A model generated the notes under the pieces. That model did no database searches, had not been told where the DNA came from, and worked only from the letters and a program-made list of their open reading frames with translations. A stretch of 64,000 nt of DNA from assembly GCF_025860405.1 (NCBI RefSeq), contig NZ_CP063785.1:5209390-5273389 (forward strand), given 5' to 3'. Shown here piece by piece: positions 54,048 to 62,527 of the stretch. Origin of the DNA: Tolypothrix sp. PCC 7712 (GTDB lineage Bacteria > Cyanobacteriota > Cyanobacteriia > Cyanobacteriales > Nostocaceae). The translations under genes were made by a program, and so were the position numbers. Each line of letters starts with the position of its first letter. The first letter of the stretch is position 1.

Positions 54048-54242
54048 ATGACACTTCAACTCACAATTCCCAACATGGCTTGTTCGGCTTGTGCAAACAA
54101 TATTACCAATGCACTTAAAGTAGTCGATGCCAATGCAAATATTCAAGCAGATCCTCAAACTAAGCTTGTCACTATAGATACTCAAGCTTCAGAAACAGTA
54201 ATTAAAGAAGTATTAGCTGCTGCTGGCTATCCAGCTAGCTGA
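54048..54242 (+). CDS. Heavy-metal-associated (HMA) domain protein, copper-chaperone-like
   Basis: 64 residues. A single ferredoxin-like HMA fold with the metal site MACSAC (Cys12 and Cys15 of MTLQLTIPNMACSAC). Such proteins carry Cu(I) to P-type ATPases. It follows the DUF305 mini-protein. The start is ATG 54048; a TTG at 54039 would add three residues. Confidence 0.88.
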   Translation: MTLQLTIPNMACSACANNITNALKVVDANANIQADPQTKLVTIDTQASETVIKEVLAAAGYPAS

Positions 54243-54494
54243 TTCTTCGGAAATACTGACATCAACTAATTCAGGGGAAAGGTTAAAGGTTTTGTCTTTA
54301 CCTTTTCCCATTCCCCTTTTTCCCCTTAACCAAAAAGTACTTACCAAGAAATTTTAGTAAAAAACAATTTTAGGAATGGTAGAACCCCGGATAATGAATG
54401 ATAATTAACCTCTATAGCTAAAAGCCATCAGCCACAGGCCACAAGCTGAAATGCTGAAGGATAAAGGCTGTCGATTCAACTCTACAAATTGACT

Positions 54495-55517
54495 ATGAAT
54501 CCAGAACAAGTCAAAAGTTCTCTAAATATTTCACCAGCGATACGCGTAGGAGTACTGGGTTTCGGTGGACTCGGACAAGCAGCCGCCAAGGTACTGGCTG
54601 GTAAACGGGAAATGATTTTAGTCGCAGCAGCAGATCAAAAGGGTTACGCCTATGCTGCTGAGGGTTTAAAAACAGATGCTTGCATTAAAACCTACCAAGC
54701 TCAGGGTTCTTTAGGTTATTTAGAGCCTGTAGGCACTTTAACAAACAATAGTATTCAAGATTTAATCGCCAGCGCTCAACCTGTAGATGGTTATTTTCTA
54801 GCTTTACCCAACCTACCCAATGATTTTATTCCCTCAGTAGCCAAAGAATTTATTCAATCTGGCTGGCGGGGTGTATTGGTGGATGCAATTAAGCGTACCA
54901 CTGCCGTAGAACAACTGCTATCCATGAAAGCAGAACTGGAAGCTGCGGGAATTACTTATATGACAGGGTGCGGTGCAACACCAGGACTATTAACAGCCGC
55001 CGCCGCTTTAGCCGCCCAAAGCTATGCCGAAATTCACAAAGTGGAAATTACCTTTGGTGTGGGAATTGCCAACTGGGAAGCTTATCGCGCCACCGTTCGC
55101 GAAGATATTGGTCATATGCCTGGTTATACAGTAGAAACAGCCAGAATGATGACCGATGCTGAAGTAGAAGCCTTACTAGATAAAACCAATGGCGTGCTAA
55201 CTTTAGAGAATATGGAACACGCCGATGATGTAATGTTAGAGTTTGCTGGCATAGTAGGGCGCGATCGCGTTACTGTTGGGGGTGTAGTCGATACACGTAA
55301 TCCCAAAAAGCCCCTCAGCACCAACGTTAAAGTTACAGGGCGTACTTTTGAAGGTAAAATTTCTACCCATACCTTTACCCTAGGGGATGAAACCAGCATG
55401 GCAGCCAACGTCTGCGGCCCAGCTTTTGGCTATCTCAAAGCAGGTAAACAATTGCATCAACGTGGCATCTATGGTATCTTTACCGCCGCAGAAATTATGC
55501 CTCAATTTGTGAAGTAA
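54495..55517 (+). CDS. Saccharopine dehydrogenase-like oxidoreductase
   Basis: About 340 residues. N-terminal Rossmann fold IRVGVLGFGGLGQAAAKVL with GxGxxG-type glycine turn, then a catalytic-like domain (GCGATPGLLTAAAALAA, DIGHMPGYTVETARMM). Similar cyanobacterial proteins are annotated as saccharopine-dehydrogenase-like without proven substrate. The start is ATG 54495. Stands alone. Confidence 0.8.
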   Translation: MNPEQVKSSLNISPAIRVGVLGFGGLGQAAAKVLAGKREMILVAAADQKGYAYAAEGLKTDACIKTYQAQGSLGYLEPVGTLTNNSIQDLIASAQPVDGYFLALPNLPNDFIPSVAKEFIQSGWRGVLVDAIKRTTAVEQLLSMKAELEAAGITYMTGCGATPGLLTAAAALAAQSYAEIHKVEITFGVGIANWEAYRATVREDIGHMPGYTVETARMMTDAEVEALLDKTNGVLTLENMEHADDVMLEFAGIVGRDRVTVGGVVDTRNPKKPLSTNVKVTGRTFEGKISTHTFTLGDETSMAANVCGPAFGYLKAGKQLHQRGIYGIFTAAEIMPQFVK

Positions 55518-55579
55518 TGGGATTTGTTTGTGATTTCTCGGTTTTAATCTAATCACTCCTAAACATCTCTAGAAATAAT

Positions 55580-55607
55580 CTAGGGGCGAACAGCTGTTCG
55601 CCCCTAG
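55580..55607. terminator. Perfect 28-bp palindrome after the dehydrogenase-like gene
   Basis: CTAGGGGCGAACAG followed by its reverse complement, then AAAAGATTTTTT. It can act as a terminator for the plus-strand gene. Confidence 0.75.
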
Positions 55608-55735
55608 AAAAGATTTTTTGCAAGGCACTCCCAATGAAAAAAATTTCATCGCCAAGCATAAAAATCTGCCTCCCCAATGTCCCATGCCCCATGCCCATTT
55701 TCCATACAGAATTAATTTTCACTAATCTCTAGTTC

Positions 55736-56293
55736 CTAATCCATAATCTCTAAACCCTCTTCATTCCTGCTTTCTTCTTCAAGATGATGTTGGGGTTTTT
55801 GGATGATAAATGGCAATTCTGCTCCTAAAAGACCTCGCTGAATGCGTTCTGAAGTCTCACTAAAAAGTAAAAATAAAGGATATACAGTATTGGCTCCTTC
55901 ACTCAAAATATGACTGTGACGTTCAGGCATGAGCCACTCATAATCTGTGTCTAAGAGAACTTGAGTTTGTCGCCAACGTCCCAATAATTCCGAAAAATCT
56001 TCATGGGGACGATGAATAAAAATTACAATCTCGGCTCCCGTTTTTACTTTCCATTCTGGATCGCACATCAGAATTGCCACATCACAGGGTAAGCAAGTTG
56101 TGTGGGTGGCAGTGGTTTCAATTTGCCGCAGACGCACAATAGGCAAAGGAATGGCGATCACACTTTCATCGGGACGGCGCAGGCTAGGAATCATCTCTAA
56201 GTAAGGTCGATGCTGTTTTAATAAAGCGATCGCAGTGAGATGATGACTATATTCTGCCAAGCTAGCTTCGTAATCAGATTTTTGCACAAGCAT
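55736..56293 (-). CDS. Uncharacterised 185-residue protein
   Basis: No signal peptide. Mixed alpha/beta sequence (VIAIPLPIVRLRQIE, CDVAILMCDPEWKVK, AEIVIFIHRPHEDF) with a C-terminal Glu-rich tail. I recognise no family. It lies about 100 bases downstream of pilC on the same strand, but the spacing is too large to argue for one unit. Confidence 0.65.
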   Translation of the reverse strand: MLVQKSDYEASLAEYSHHLTAIALLKQHRPYLEMIPSLRRPDESVIAIPLPIVRLRQIETTATHTTCLPCDVAILMCDPEWKVKTGAEIVIFIHRPHEDFSELLGRWRQTQVLLDTDYEWLMPERHSHILSEGANTVYPLFLLFSETSERIQRGLLGAELPFIIQKPQHHLEEESRNEEGLEIMD

Positions 56294-56396
56294 ATTTCTG
56301 TGAAAGATGAACTATGAAATATGAATTAGAAAATGTTAGGTCTAAGGATGAAATATGACTTATGAGATAATTTCATCCTTTAGCCTTGAGACATTA

Positions 56397-57617
56397 TTAG
56401 CCCATCTTTTCAAATACCTTGAACATAGGCAGATACATTGCTAACAAAATTGTACCGACCATACCCCCTAAAACCACAATCATTAGTGGTTCTAAAACAC
56501 TAGTTAATGCTTTAACTGATTGCTCAACTTCATCTTCATAAAAGTCAGCAACTTTCATTAACATTCCATCTAATTCCCCAGTTTCTTCGCCAATACTAAT
56601 CATCTGAATTGCCATAGCGGGAAACACTGCGTCTTTTTGCAAAGCAACGCTAATCATGCCCCCTTGTTGAATTTCTATCCGAGCTGCATCGATAGCATTA
56701 GCAACAATTTGATTTCCTGATGTATCTCGGACAATTTCTAAACAAGTAAGGATAGGTACACCAGAACGAGTTAATGACCCAAAAGTACGGCTAAAGCGGG
56801 CAACTGATGATTTTTGAATCAAATCACCAAATAAAGGCACCTTTAAAGAAATACGGTCGATAGTTAGTTTACCAACAGCAGTTTTGTAATACTGCTTATA
56901 GGCAATCGATAAACCGATAAATCCAGCAATAATTACTACAGACCATAAACTGCGGAATATTGCACTACAATCCATTAAAAACTGTGTTAGAGGAGGTAAA
57001 TCTATACCTATATCTTTAAAGATTTTGGCAAAAATTGGAATTAGAAAAACAGTCATCCCGACAAAGATTGATGTTGCTAAAACACCAACAACCACAGGAT
57101 AAGACAATGCAGCTTTGATTTGGTTTTGTAGGCGTGCTACATCCTCTAACAACTTCGCTAAACGATTTAATACATCGTCTAGCACCCCACCAATTTCCCC
57201 AGCTTGCACCATACTGACATACAAATTATCAAAGCAATCAGGATGTTTCCGCATGGCATCGGAAAGATTTGTCCCACTTTGAACATCATTGCTAATATCA
57301 TTCAAAGCGACTTTTAATTTAGGATTGCTACATTGCTCAGAAAGTACTCCTAAACTTCTAACAATCGCTACACCTGCATTTGTCAAAACAGCAAATTGGC
57401 GAGAGAAAACCGCTTTATCCTTAACAGACACTTTGACCATTGATGTCTGAAATTTCTCAAAATCAAAGCTGAATCCGCCCTTAGACTCTTTCAAGTCTTG
57501 AACAACTAAACCTTGGTCTCTCAGATTAGTACGGGCTTGAGCTAATGATTCAGCCGAAAATTTTTCTGTTCTAGATTTTCCTTGTGAGTCCCGCACACGG
57601 GCAACATAGGTAGGCAT
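56397..57617 (-). CDS. pilC: Type IV pilus inner-membrane platform protein PilC
   Basis: 406 residues, T2SSF fold with two related halves and three membrane segments (about 175-200, 220-245, 380-400). RQFAVLTNAGVAIVRSLGVL and ARFSRTFGSLTRSGVPILTCLE are repeated signature elements. It anchors the pilus motors PilB and PilT. Distal gene of the pil cluster. Confidence 0.94.
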   Translation of the reverse strand: MPTYVARVRDSQGKSRTEKFSAESLAQARTNLRDQGLVVQDLKESKGGFSFDFEKFQTSMVKVSVKDKAVFSRQFAVLTNAGVAIVRSLGVLSEQCSNPKLKVALNDISNDVQSGTNLSDAMRKHPDCFDNLYVSMVQAGEIGGVLDDVLNRLAKLLEDVARLQNQIKAALSYPVVVGVLATSIFVGMTVFLIPIFAKIFKDIGIDLPPLTQFLMDCSAIFRSLWSVVIIAGFIGLSIAYKQYYKTAVGKLTIDRISLKVPLFGDLIQKSSVARFSRTFGSLTRSGVPILTCLEIVRDTSGNQIVANAIDAARIEIQQGGMISVALQKDAVFPAMAIQMISIGEETGELDGMLMKVADFYEDEVEQSVKALTSVLEPLMIVVLGGMVGTILLAMYLPMFKVFEKMG

Positions 57618-57640
57618 AGATTAATCAATTTCAAATAGTT

Positions 57641-57677
57641 TAAGGGTCAAAGGTCAAGGGTCAAGGGTCAAGGGTCA
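57641..57677. repeat. STRR heptads (GGTCAAG)n
   Basis: Five tandem units between pilT and pilC, followed by ATTTTAGATTTT near-repeats. Confidence 0.85.
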
Positions 57678-57843
57678 ATCAATTTTAGATTTTGGATTTT
57701 AGATTTTAGATTTGTTCCGTCCCTTGTGGGAGGGGCTTGTACCAAATAAATAATCCAAAATTCAAAATTTAAAATCTAAAATTGGCGCGGTCAAAAGCAA
57801 TTAATTATCTTGTTCTCCCTTGCACCCTGATTTTTACTCTTCA

Positions 57844-58968
57844 TTAATGAGCTTTTGCAACACCTGCAGCAGGTTTTGCACCTGCTGCTTGTGGTGCGCC
57901 ACCGATGAGACGTTGAATTTCATCGGGTTTAGAAGTTTTAGACATAGCAGCTTCAAAGGAAATAGTTCCGGCTTTATAATAATCAGCTAAAACTTTTTCT
58001 AGTGTTTGCATACCCAATTTACCCCCGGTCTGAATTGCAGAGTAAATTTGAGATGTTTTCCCTTCTCTAATCAGGTTAGAAATAGCAGGAGTAATGATCA
58101 TAATTTCTTGAGCCATGACCCGACCATATTCACCTGGTTTGGGGTTTTTCTTTGGTACCAAAGTTTGGCTAAACACAGCTACCAAGGAGTTAGATAACTG
58201 CACCCTTACTTGGGTTTGTCTTTCATGGGGAAAAACGTCAATAATCCGGTCAACCGTCTGTGCCGCTGAACTGGTGTGCAAAGTTCCAAATACTAAGTGA
58301 CCTGTTTCCGCCGCAGAAATCGCCAAGGAAATCGTTTCCAAATCCCGCATTTCCCCCACCAGAATAATATCTGGATCTTCCCGCAAAGCTGCCTTCAAAG
58401 CATTAGCGAAACTCTTAGTATCTTCACCAAGTTGTCGTTGGTGAACCAAGCTTTTAATTGGTTCATACACAAATTCAATTGGATCTTCTACTGTCAAAAT
58501 ATGCTCTGCCTTGGTGCGGTTAATCAAGTCAATCATTGCTGCCAAGGTAGTGGTCTTACCAGAACCAGTGGGCCCCGTCACCAAAATCAGTCCTCTGGGC
58601 TTTTCTGTCATTTCCCGGACTACATCTGGCAACCCTAATTTTTCAAAGTTGGGAATTTTGGAGCTGAGGGCGCGTAAACAAGCAGCGTAGGAACCACGAT
58701 CCTTATAAACATTGACGCGGAACCGCGCCAAGCCTTTTACACCATAAGAACAATCGAGTTCCCAGGTCTGCTCTAAAGTTTTACGCTGAGTATTGTTGAG
58801 CATACTAAAGATCAGCCTTTGACACTGATCCACAGTCAATACATGGTCGCCGATGGGGGTGAGTTTGCCACTAATGCGGAAATAGGGTGGTAAACCGGCG
58901 GATAAATGCAGATCTGAACCCCCCATTTCAATCATCTGCTCCATCAAATCTTCAATCATCATCTCCAT
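57844..58968 (-). CDS. pilT: Type IV pilus retraction ATPase PilT
   Basis: 374 residues. Walker A GPTGSGKTTT, Walker B ILVGEMRD, and the PilT-specific AISNLIREGKTSQ near the C-terminus. A GGGAGA site eight bases before ATG 58968 sets the start. It retracts pili in twitching and hormogonium gliding. Its C-terminus is Ala/Pro-rich. Confidence 0.95.
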   Translation of the reverse strand: MEMMIEDLMEQMIEMGGSDLHLSAGLPPYFRISGKLTPIGDHVLTVDQCQRLIFSMLNNTQRKTLEQTWELDCSYGVKGLARFRVNVYKDRGSYAACLRALSSKIPNFEKLGLPDVVREMTEKPRGLILVTGPTGSGKTTTLAAMIDLINRTKAEHILTVEDPIEFVYEPIKSLVHQRQLGEDTKSFANALKAALREDPDIILVGEMRDLETISLAISAAETGHLVFGTLHTSSAAQTVDRIIDVFPHERQTQVRVQLSNSLVAVFSQTLVPKKNPKPGEYGRVMAQEIMIITPAISNLIREGKTSQIYSAIQTGGKLGMQTLEKVLADYYKAGTISFEAAMSKTSKPDEIQRLIGGAPQAAGAKPAAGVAKAH

Positions 58969-59013
58969 AATTTTGTCTCCCTAGTTGTTAGTTATTTGAC
59001 TTTTGATGTTTGA

Positions 59014-61029
59014 CTAATCGGTAAAGCGAGGTGTTAGACAGTAGGGACAATCTAGCCATTCTGGTTGTAATGTGGCATCACAAGTGCGGCAAGTCAGACC
59101 ACTCTTGCGTTTAGCTTTTAATTCCGCTTCTAAACCGGTATCAGTAAAGGTGACTCGTTCAACTTCTTCTAGGGTGGTGGAGCCTTGACGTACTAAATCT
59201 AAGCTGTACGCCAGCAAGGTTTTCATCCCTTCTTCTACTGCTACTTCCTTAATCCGTTCCGTTGGTGCTTCTTCGTTGATGAGAGTTTGCAAGTTTTCGG
59301 TAATTCGCATTACTTCATAAACACCACAACGTCCTTTATATCCAACGCCATTACAGGTGGAGCATACTTGTTGACCTTTAGCTTTGGCATCCGCTTGGAC
59401 TTCGTTGGGCAAAGAGTTAGCTTTGTAGAAAGTGACATTCACTTCCTGAGAAGCAGACATACCATAACGAGCCAGTTCTTCGGTTGTAGGAGTATAGGGA
59501 ATACGACAATCAGGACAAACACGCCTAACTAAGCGTTGTGCCAACACACCAATCAAAGAACTAGAAACCATGAAAGGTTCAATGCCCATTTCTCCCAAAC
59601 GTGCGATCGCACCTGGGGCATCATTGGTATGTAAGGTGGTTAATACTAAGTGACCTGTTAAGGCTGCCTCAATCGCTGTTTTGGCAGTTTCCTTGTCTCT
59701 GGTTTCACCCACGAGTAACACATCTGGGTCTTGCCGCAAAAAAGCCCGCAAAGCGGTAGCAAAATCTAGTCCTTTTTCCCGAATTACCTGTACTTGAGTG
59801 ATGCCTGGCAAACTGTACTCAATTGGGTCTTCTACTGTACTGATGTTAACTCCGGGATCGTTCTTTTCTGACAATGCTGAATACAGCGAAGTGGTTTTAC
59901 CAGAGCCAGTTGGGCCGGTAACTAGAATCAAACCAAAGGGACGACTGACCATGTCCTTAACAATATCTAAGGTTTCTTGGTCGGTAATCAGCTTATTCAA
60001 TCCCAGTTGAGTAGAGGAGTTATCTAAAATCCGCAGACAAATCTTTTCCCCGTAGCGACTGGGTAAGGTGTTGACGCGGAAATCCACTTTACGTCCCTCA
60101 AACATCCGCCGGATACGTCCGTCTTGAGGTAAACGTCTCTCAGCAATGTCTAAGCTGGAAATGATTTTAAACCTGGCTGTCACCGCAGCCACGATTTTTT
60201 TCGGCAAGGGGTCAAATGCTTGACGCAGTACCCCATCCTTACGAAAGCGAATCCGGAGATTTTCTTCCTGCGGTTCAATATGAATATCCGAAACCTTTTC
60301 ATGCAAGGCTTTGGCCAAAATTCTATTGACGAGATTGATAACTGGTGCGTCTTCTGCACCCTTCATTGCTGCGCCTAAGTCAGCTTCCATCTCATCAGGA
60401 GCATCATCTATATCAAGATTATTCAGGTTTTCTAAATCTTGATTGATATCTGTAAACTTTTCTTGTTCTAGATGTTTTTGCCTAATTGCTAGTTCATCTA
60501 AGTATTGATTAATCAGCTGTTGGTAATCTTCCTGGGTAATTACCATGCGCTGCAAAGCTAAACCTTGTGGGCGCAAGATGCGGTTGAGGTCATCCGAAGC
60601 TTCCAGGTTATCCGGATCGACCATCGCCACCAAAACGCAAGGTGGGGTTTGGTCGTCATGTTTTGATAGTGGGATTAAGCGATGGCGACGACAAATGTCT
60701 ACGGGAATGAGGGTTTCAATTAACCTCCCCACCATCGTATTAGCAAGTTGGTTGACTTCCGGATCAAGGAATTCAACCCCGTATAGTATTTTTAGTTCAA
60801 ATAACTGCTGTTTTTTGTATTGTCTAACTAATTCAGGTGAGAGTTGCCGCCCGGTAATTGACTCTAGTACTTCCGTTAAAGGTGTGCCAGATTTGCGGCT
60901 TTCAATGAGTGCCTGTCTCATCTGTTCGTTATTAACATAGCCAGTCTGTACTAGCTTGTTGCCAAAGGGCGAAAACTCTGTTTTTGTGGTTAGAGCGGTA
61001 CTGCGCCGTTGCGGTGACGAGTAAGTCAT
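59014..61029 (-). CDS. pilB: Type IV pilus assembly ATPase PilB
   Basis: 671 residues. GspE/PilB N-domain (about 30-190), a linker, then the ATPase core with VSDIHIEPQEENLRIRFRKDG, Walker A GPTGSGKTTS, ASP box-like GEKICLRIL, Walker B LLVGETRDKET, and the tetracysteine RRVCPDCRIPYTP...CSTCNGVGYKGRCGVYE. An additional C-terminal zinc-ribbon-like CRTCDATLQPEWLDCPYC is present. Drives pilus extension. It lies upstream of pilT with a 45-base gap. Confidence 0.96.
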   Translation of the reverse strand: MTYSSPQRRSTALTTKTEFSPFGNKLVQTGYVNNEQMRQALIESRKSGTPLTEVLESITGRQLSPELVRQYKKQQLFELKILYGVEFLDPEVNQLANTMVGRLIETLIPVDICRRHRLIPLSKHDDQTPPCVLVAMVDPDNLEASDDLNRILRPQGLALQRMVITQEDYQQLINQYLDELAIRQKHLEQEKFTDINQDLENLNNLDIDDAPDEMEADLGAAMKGAEDAPVINLVNRILAKALHEKVSDIHIEPQEENLRIRFRKDGVLRQAFDPLPKKIVAAVTARFKIISSLDIAERRLPQDGRIRRMFEGRKVDFRVNTLPSRYGEKICLRILDNSSTQLGLNKLITDQETLDIVKDMVSRPFGLILVTGPTGSGKTTSLYSALSEKNDPGVNISTVEDPIEYSLPGITQVQVIREKGLDFATALRAFLRQDPDVLLVGETRDKETAKTAIEAALTGHLVLTTLHTNDAPGAIARLGEMGIEPFMVSSSLIGVLAQRLVRRVCPDCRIPYTPTTEELARYGMSASQEVNVTFYKANSLPNEVQADAKAKGQQVCSTCNGVGYKGRCGVYEVMRITENLQTLINEEAPTERIKEVAVEEGMKTLLAYSLDLVRQGSTTLEEVERVTFTDTGLEAELKAKRKSGLTCRTCDATLQPEWLDCPYCLTPRFTD

Positions 61030-61448
61030 ATATGAGCAATGGGTAGGGAAAACCTATGAATAAAGTATTCCCAGCCTGTGCCACAGAATTCTCATTTACA
61101 GAGAATAAATTATCACTAAATATTTTTCATGCTGAGGGATGGGGACTAGGTAATGGGTAATTGGTAATGGGTAATGGGGAGAAATACCAAATGACAAACG
61201 CTCCATACCCATGCTCAATATGGTAAAAAAAATAACTTATAAGTAAAATAATTGAGGTAAAAGGCGATCGCAACTCACTCCCGCAACGACGTTCGGGTTA
61301 CCGCCCTAGGAGCATATACGCTAATACGTTCACCATTTGTCACAATAAGATGACGGTGACATCACTTCCAGGAAAAGTATGAGCAAGAAAACCACACAAA
61401 TTAGGGTGGTGAAATTTTGCCGTAAATAGTATCTGGGATGAGTGGACA
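61030..61448. other. Divergent pilB/grpE promoter region
   Basis: Holds an STRR array (61148-61179) and a HIP1-like site. No CIRCE element (GCACTC-N9-GAGTGC) was seen. Confidence 0.6.
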
Positions 61449-62195
61449 ATGATAGACGAAAATAAACAGGTAAACAATACAAGCCAGCAATTGGGTGAAC
61501 CAATAGAGGTAAAGCAAGCAATTATGAGCGACTCCGCAGCCCAAATCAACTTAAACGAATCTGGCAGCGACGTGACTGAGCCAGTAGCAGCCACAACAAA
61601 TGTATCAGGAGATACATCAGCCACACCTGACAATGGTGTTGCAGCTTCTGAGAGAAATGAAGAGCAAGCTGCGGCTTTAGCAGCATTGACTCAACAAATT
61701 GAGTCTCTCAAAGGCCAACTAGAAGAGCGCAGTACTCAATATCTGCGAATTGCGGCAGATTTTGAGAATTACCGCAAACGCAACCAAAAAGAAAAAGAAG
61801 ATTTAGAAGCACAGGTGAAGCGGAATACGATTACGGAATTGCTGCCAGTAGTCGATAATTTTGAGCGGGCGCGATCGCACCTCAAACCCCAAACTGATAG
61901 CGAAATGACAATTCATAAAAGCTATCAAGGCGTTTACAAGCAATTAGTGGACTGCTTAAAACGCTTAGGTGTATCGCCAATGCGTCCCGAAGGTCAAGAA
62001 TTCGATCCTAATCTGCATGAAGCCGTAATGCGCGAACCTACGGATGAACATCCAGAAGGAACAGTGTTAGAAGAGTTAGTACGCGGATATTACTTGGGTG
62101 AACGCGTACTGCGCCATGCAATGGTCAAGGTGGCGGCTCCCAAGGAAGATACATTACCTGCACAAGATAATCAGTCGAGTTCTGACAACTCTTAA
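61449..62195 (+). CDS. grpE: Nucleotide-exchange factor GrpE
   Basis: 248 residues with a long disordered Asn/Thr/Ala N-terminus (about 80 residues), then GrpE core: ERSTQYLRIAADFENYRKR, LLPVVDNFERAR, GVSPMRPEGQEFDPNLHEAV and RGYYLGERVLRHAMVKV. It releases ADP from DnaK. It is followed by dnaK. Confidence 0.96.
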   Translation: MIDENKQVNNTSQQLGEPIEVKQAIMSDSAAQINLNESGSDVTEPVAATTNVSGDTSATPDNGVAASERNEEQAAALAALTQQIESLKGQLEERSTQYLRIAADFENYRKRNQKEKEDLEAQVKRNTITELLPVVDNFERARSHLKPQTDSEMTIHKSYQGVYKQLVDCLKRLGVSPMRPEGQEFDPNLHEAVMREPTDEHPEGTVLEELVRGYYLGERVLRHAMVKVAAPKEDTLPAQDNQSSSDNS

Positions 62196-62527
62196 TCTGT
62201 AGTTGCTCGCCTCACTGACCAAAAGTGCCTTGGTTGTTGCAAGGGCGAGCATCACAGATCCTAATCAAAGTAGGTCTGTTGACGGTTAGCCGAAGTTTAG
62301 CAAGCCGTTATTTAGTGGTAGCTCTCACACAAGGTGCGGCTCTGTGAAAAGAAGCCGCCCCAAAGTCAAAGTAACCCCTCACCGATCCAATGCTGTAACT
62401 TCTTGCTTACCCCCAGTCACCTGATTTTCTTAGGCGGTTTCGTGAGTGTTAGCCTGTAGCAAAAAAATAACATAAGATAGTCCGCAAAGCCTCACGGCAG
62501 CATAAGTACGTAAATATACTGGATAGT
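62196..62527. other. grpE-dnaK intergenic region
   Basis: Contains a small stem GCGGCT/AGCCGC (62336-62358). No gene. dnaK may have its own promoter here. Confidence 0.55.

Noticed and set aside
61030..61448. CIRCE heat-shock element before grpE
   Set aside because: No GCACTC-N9-GAGTGC inverted repeat found.
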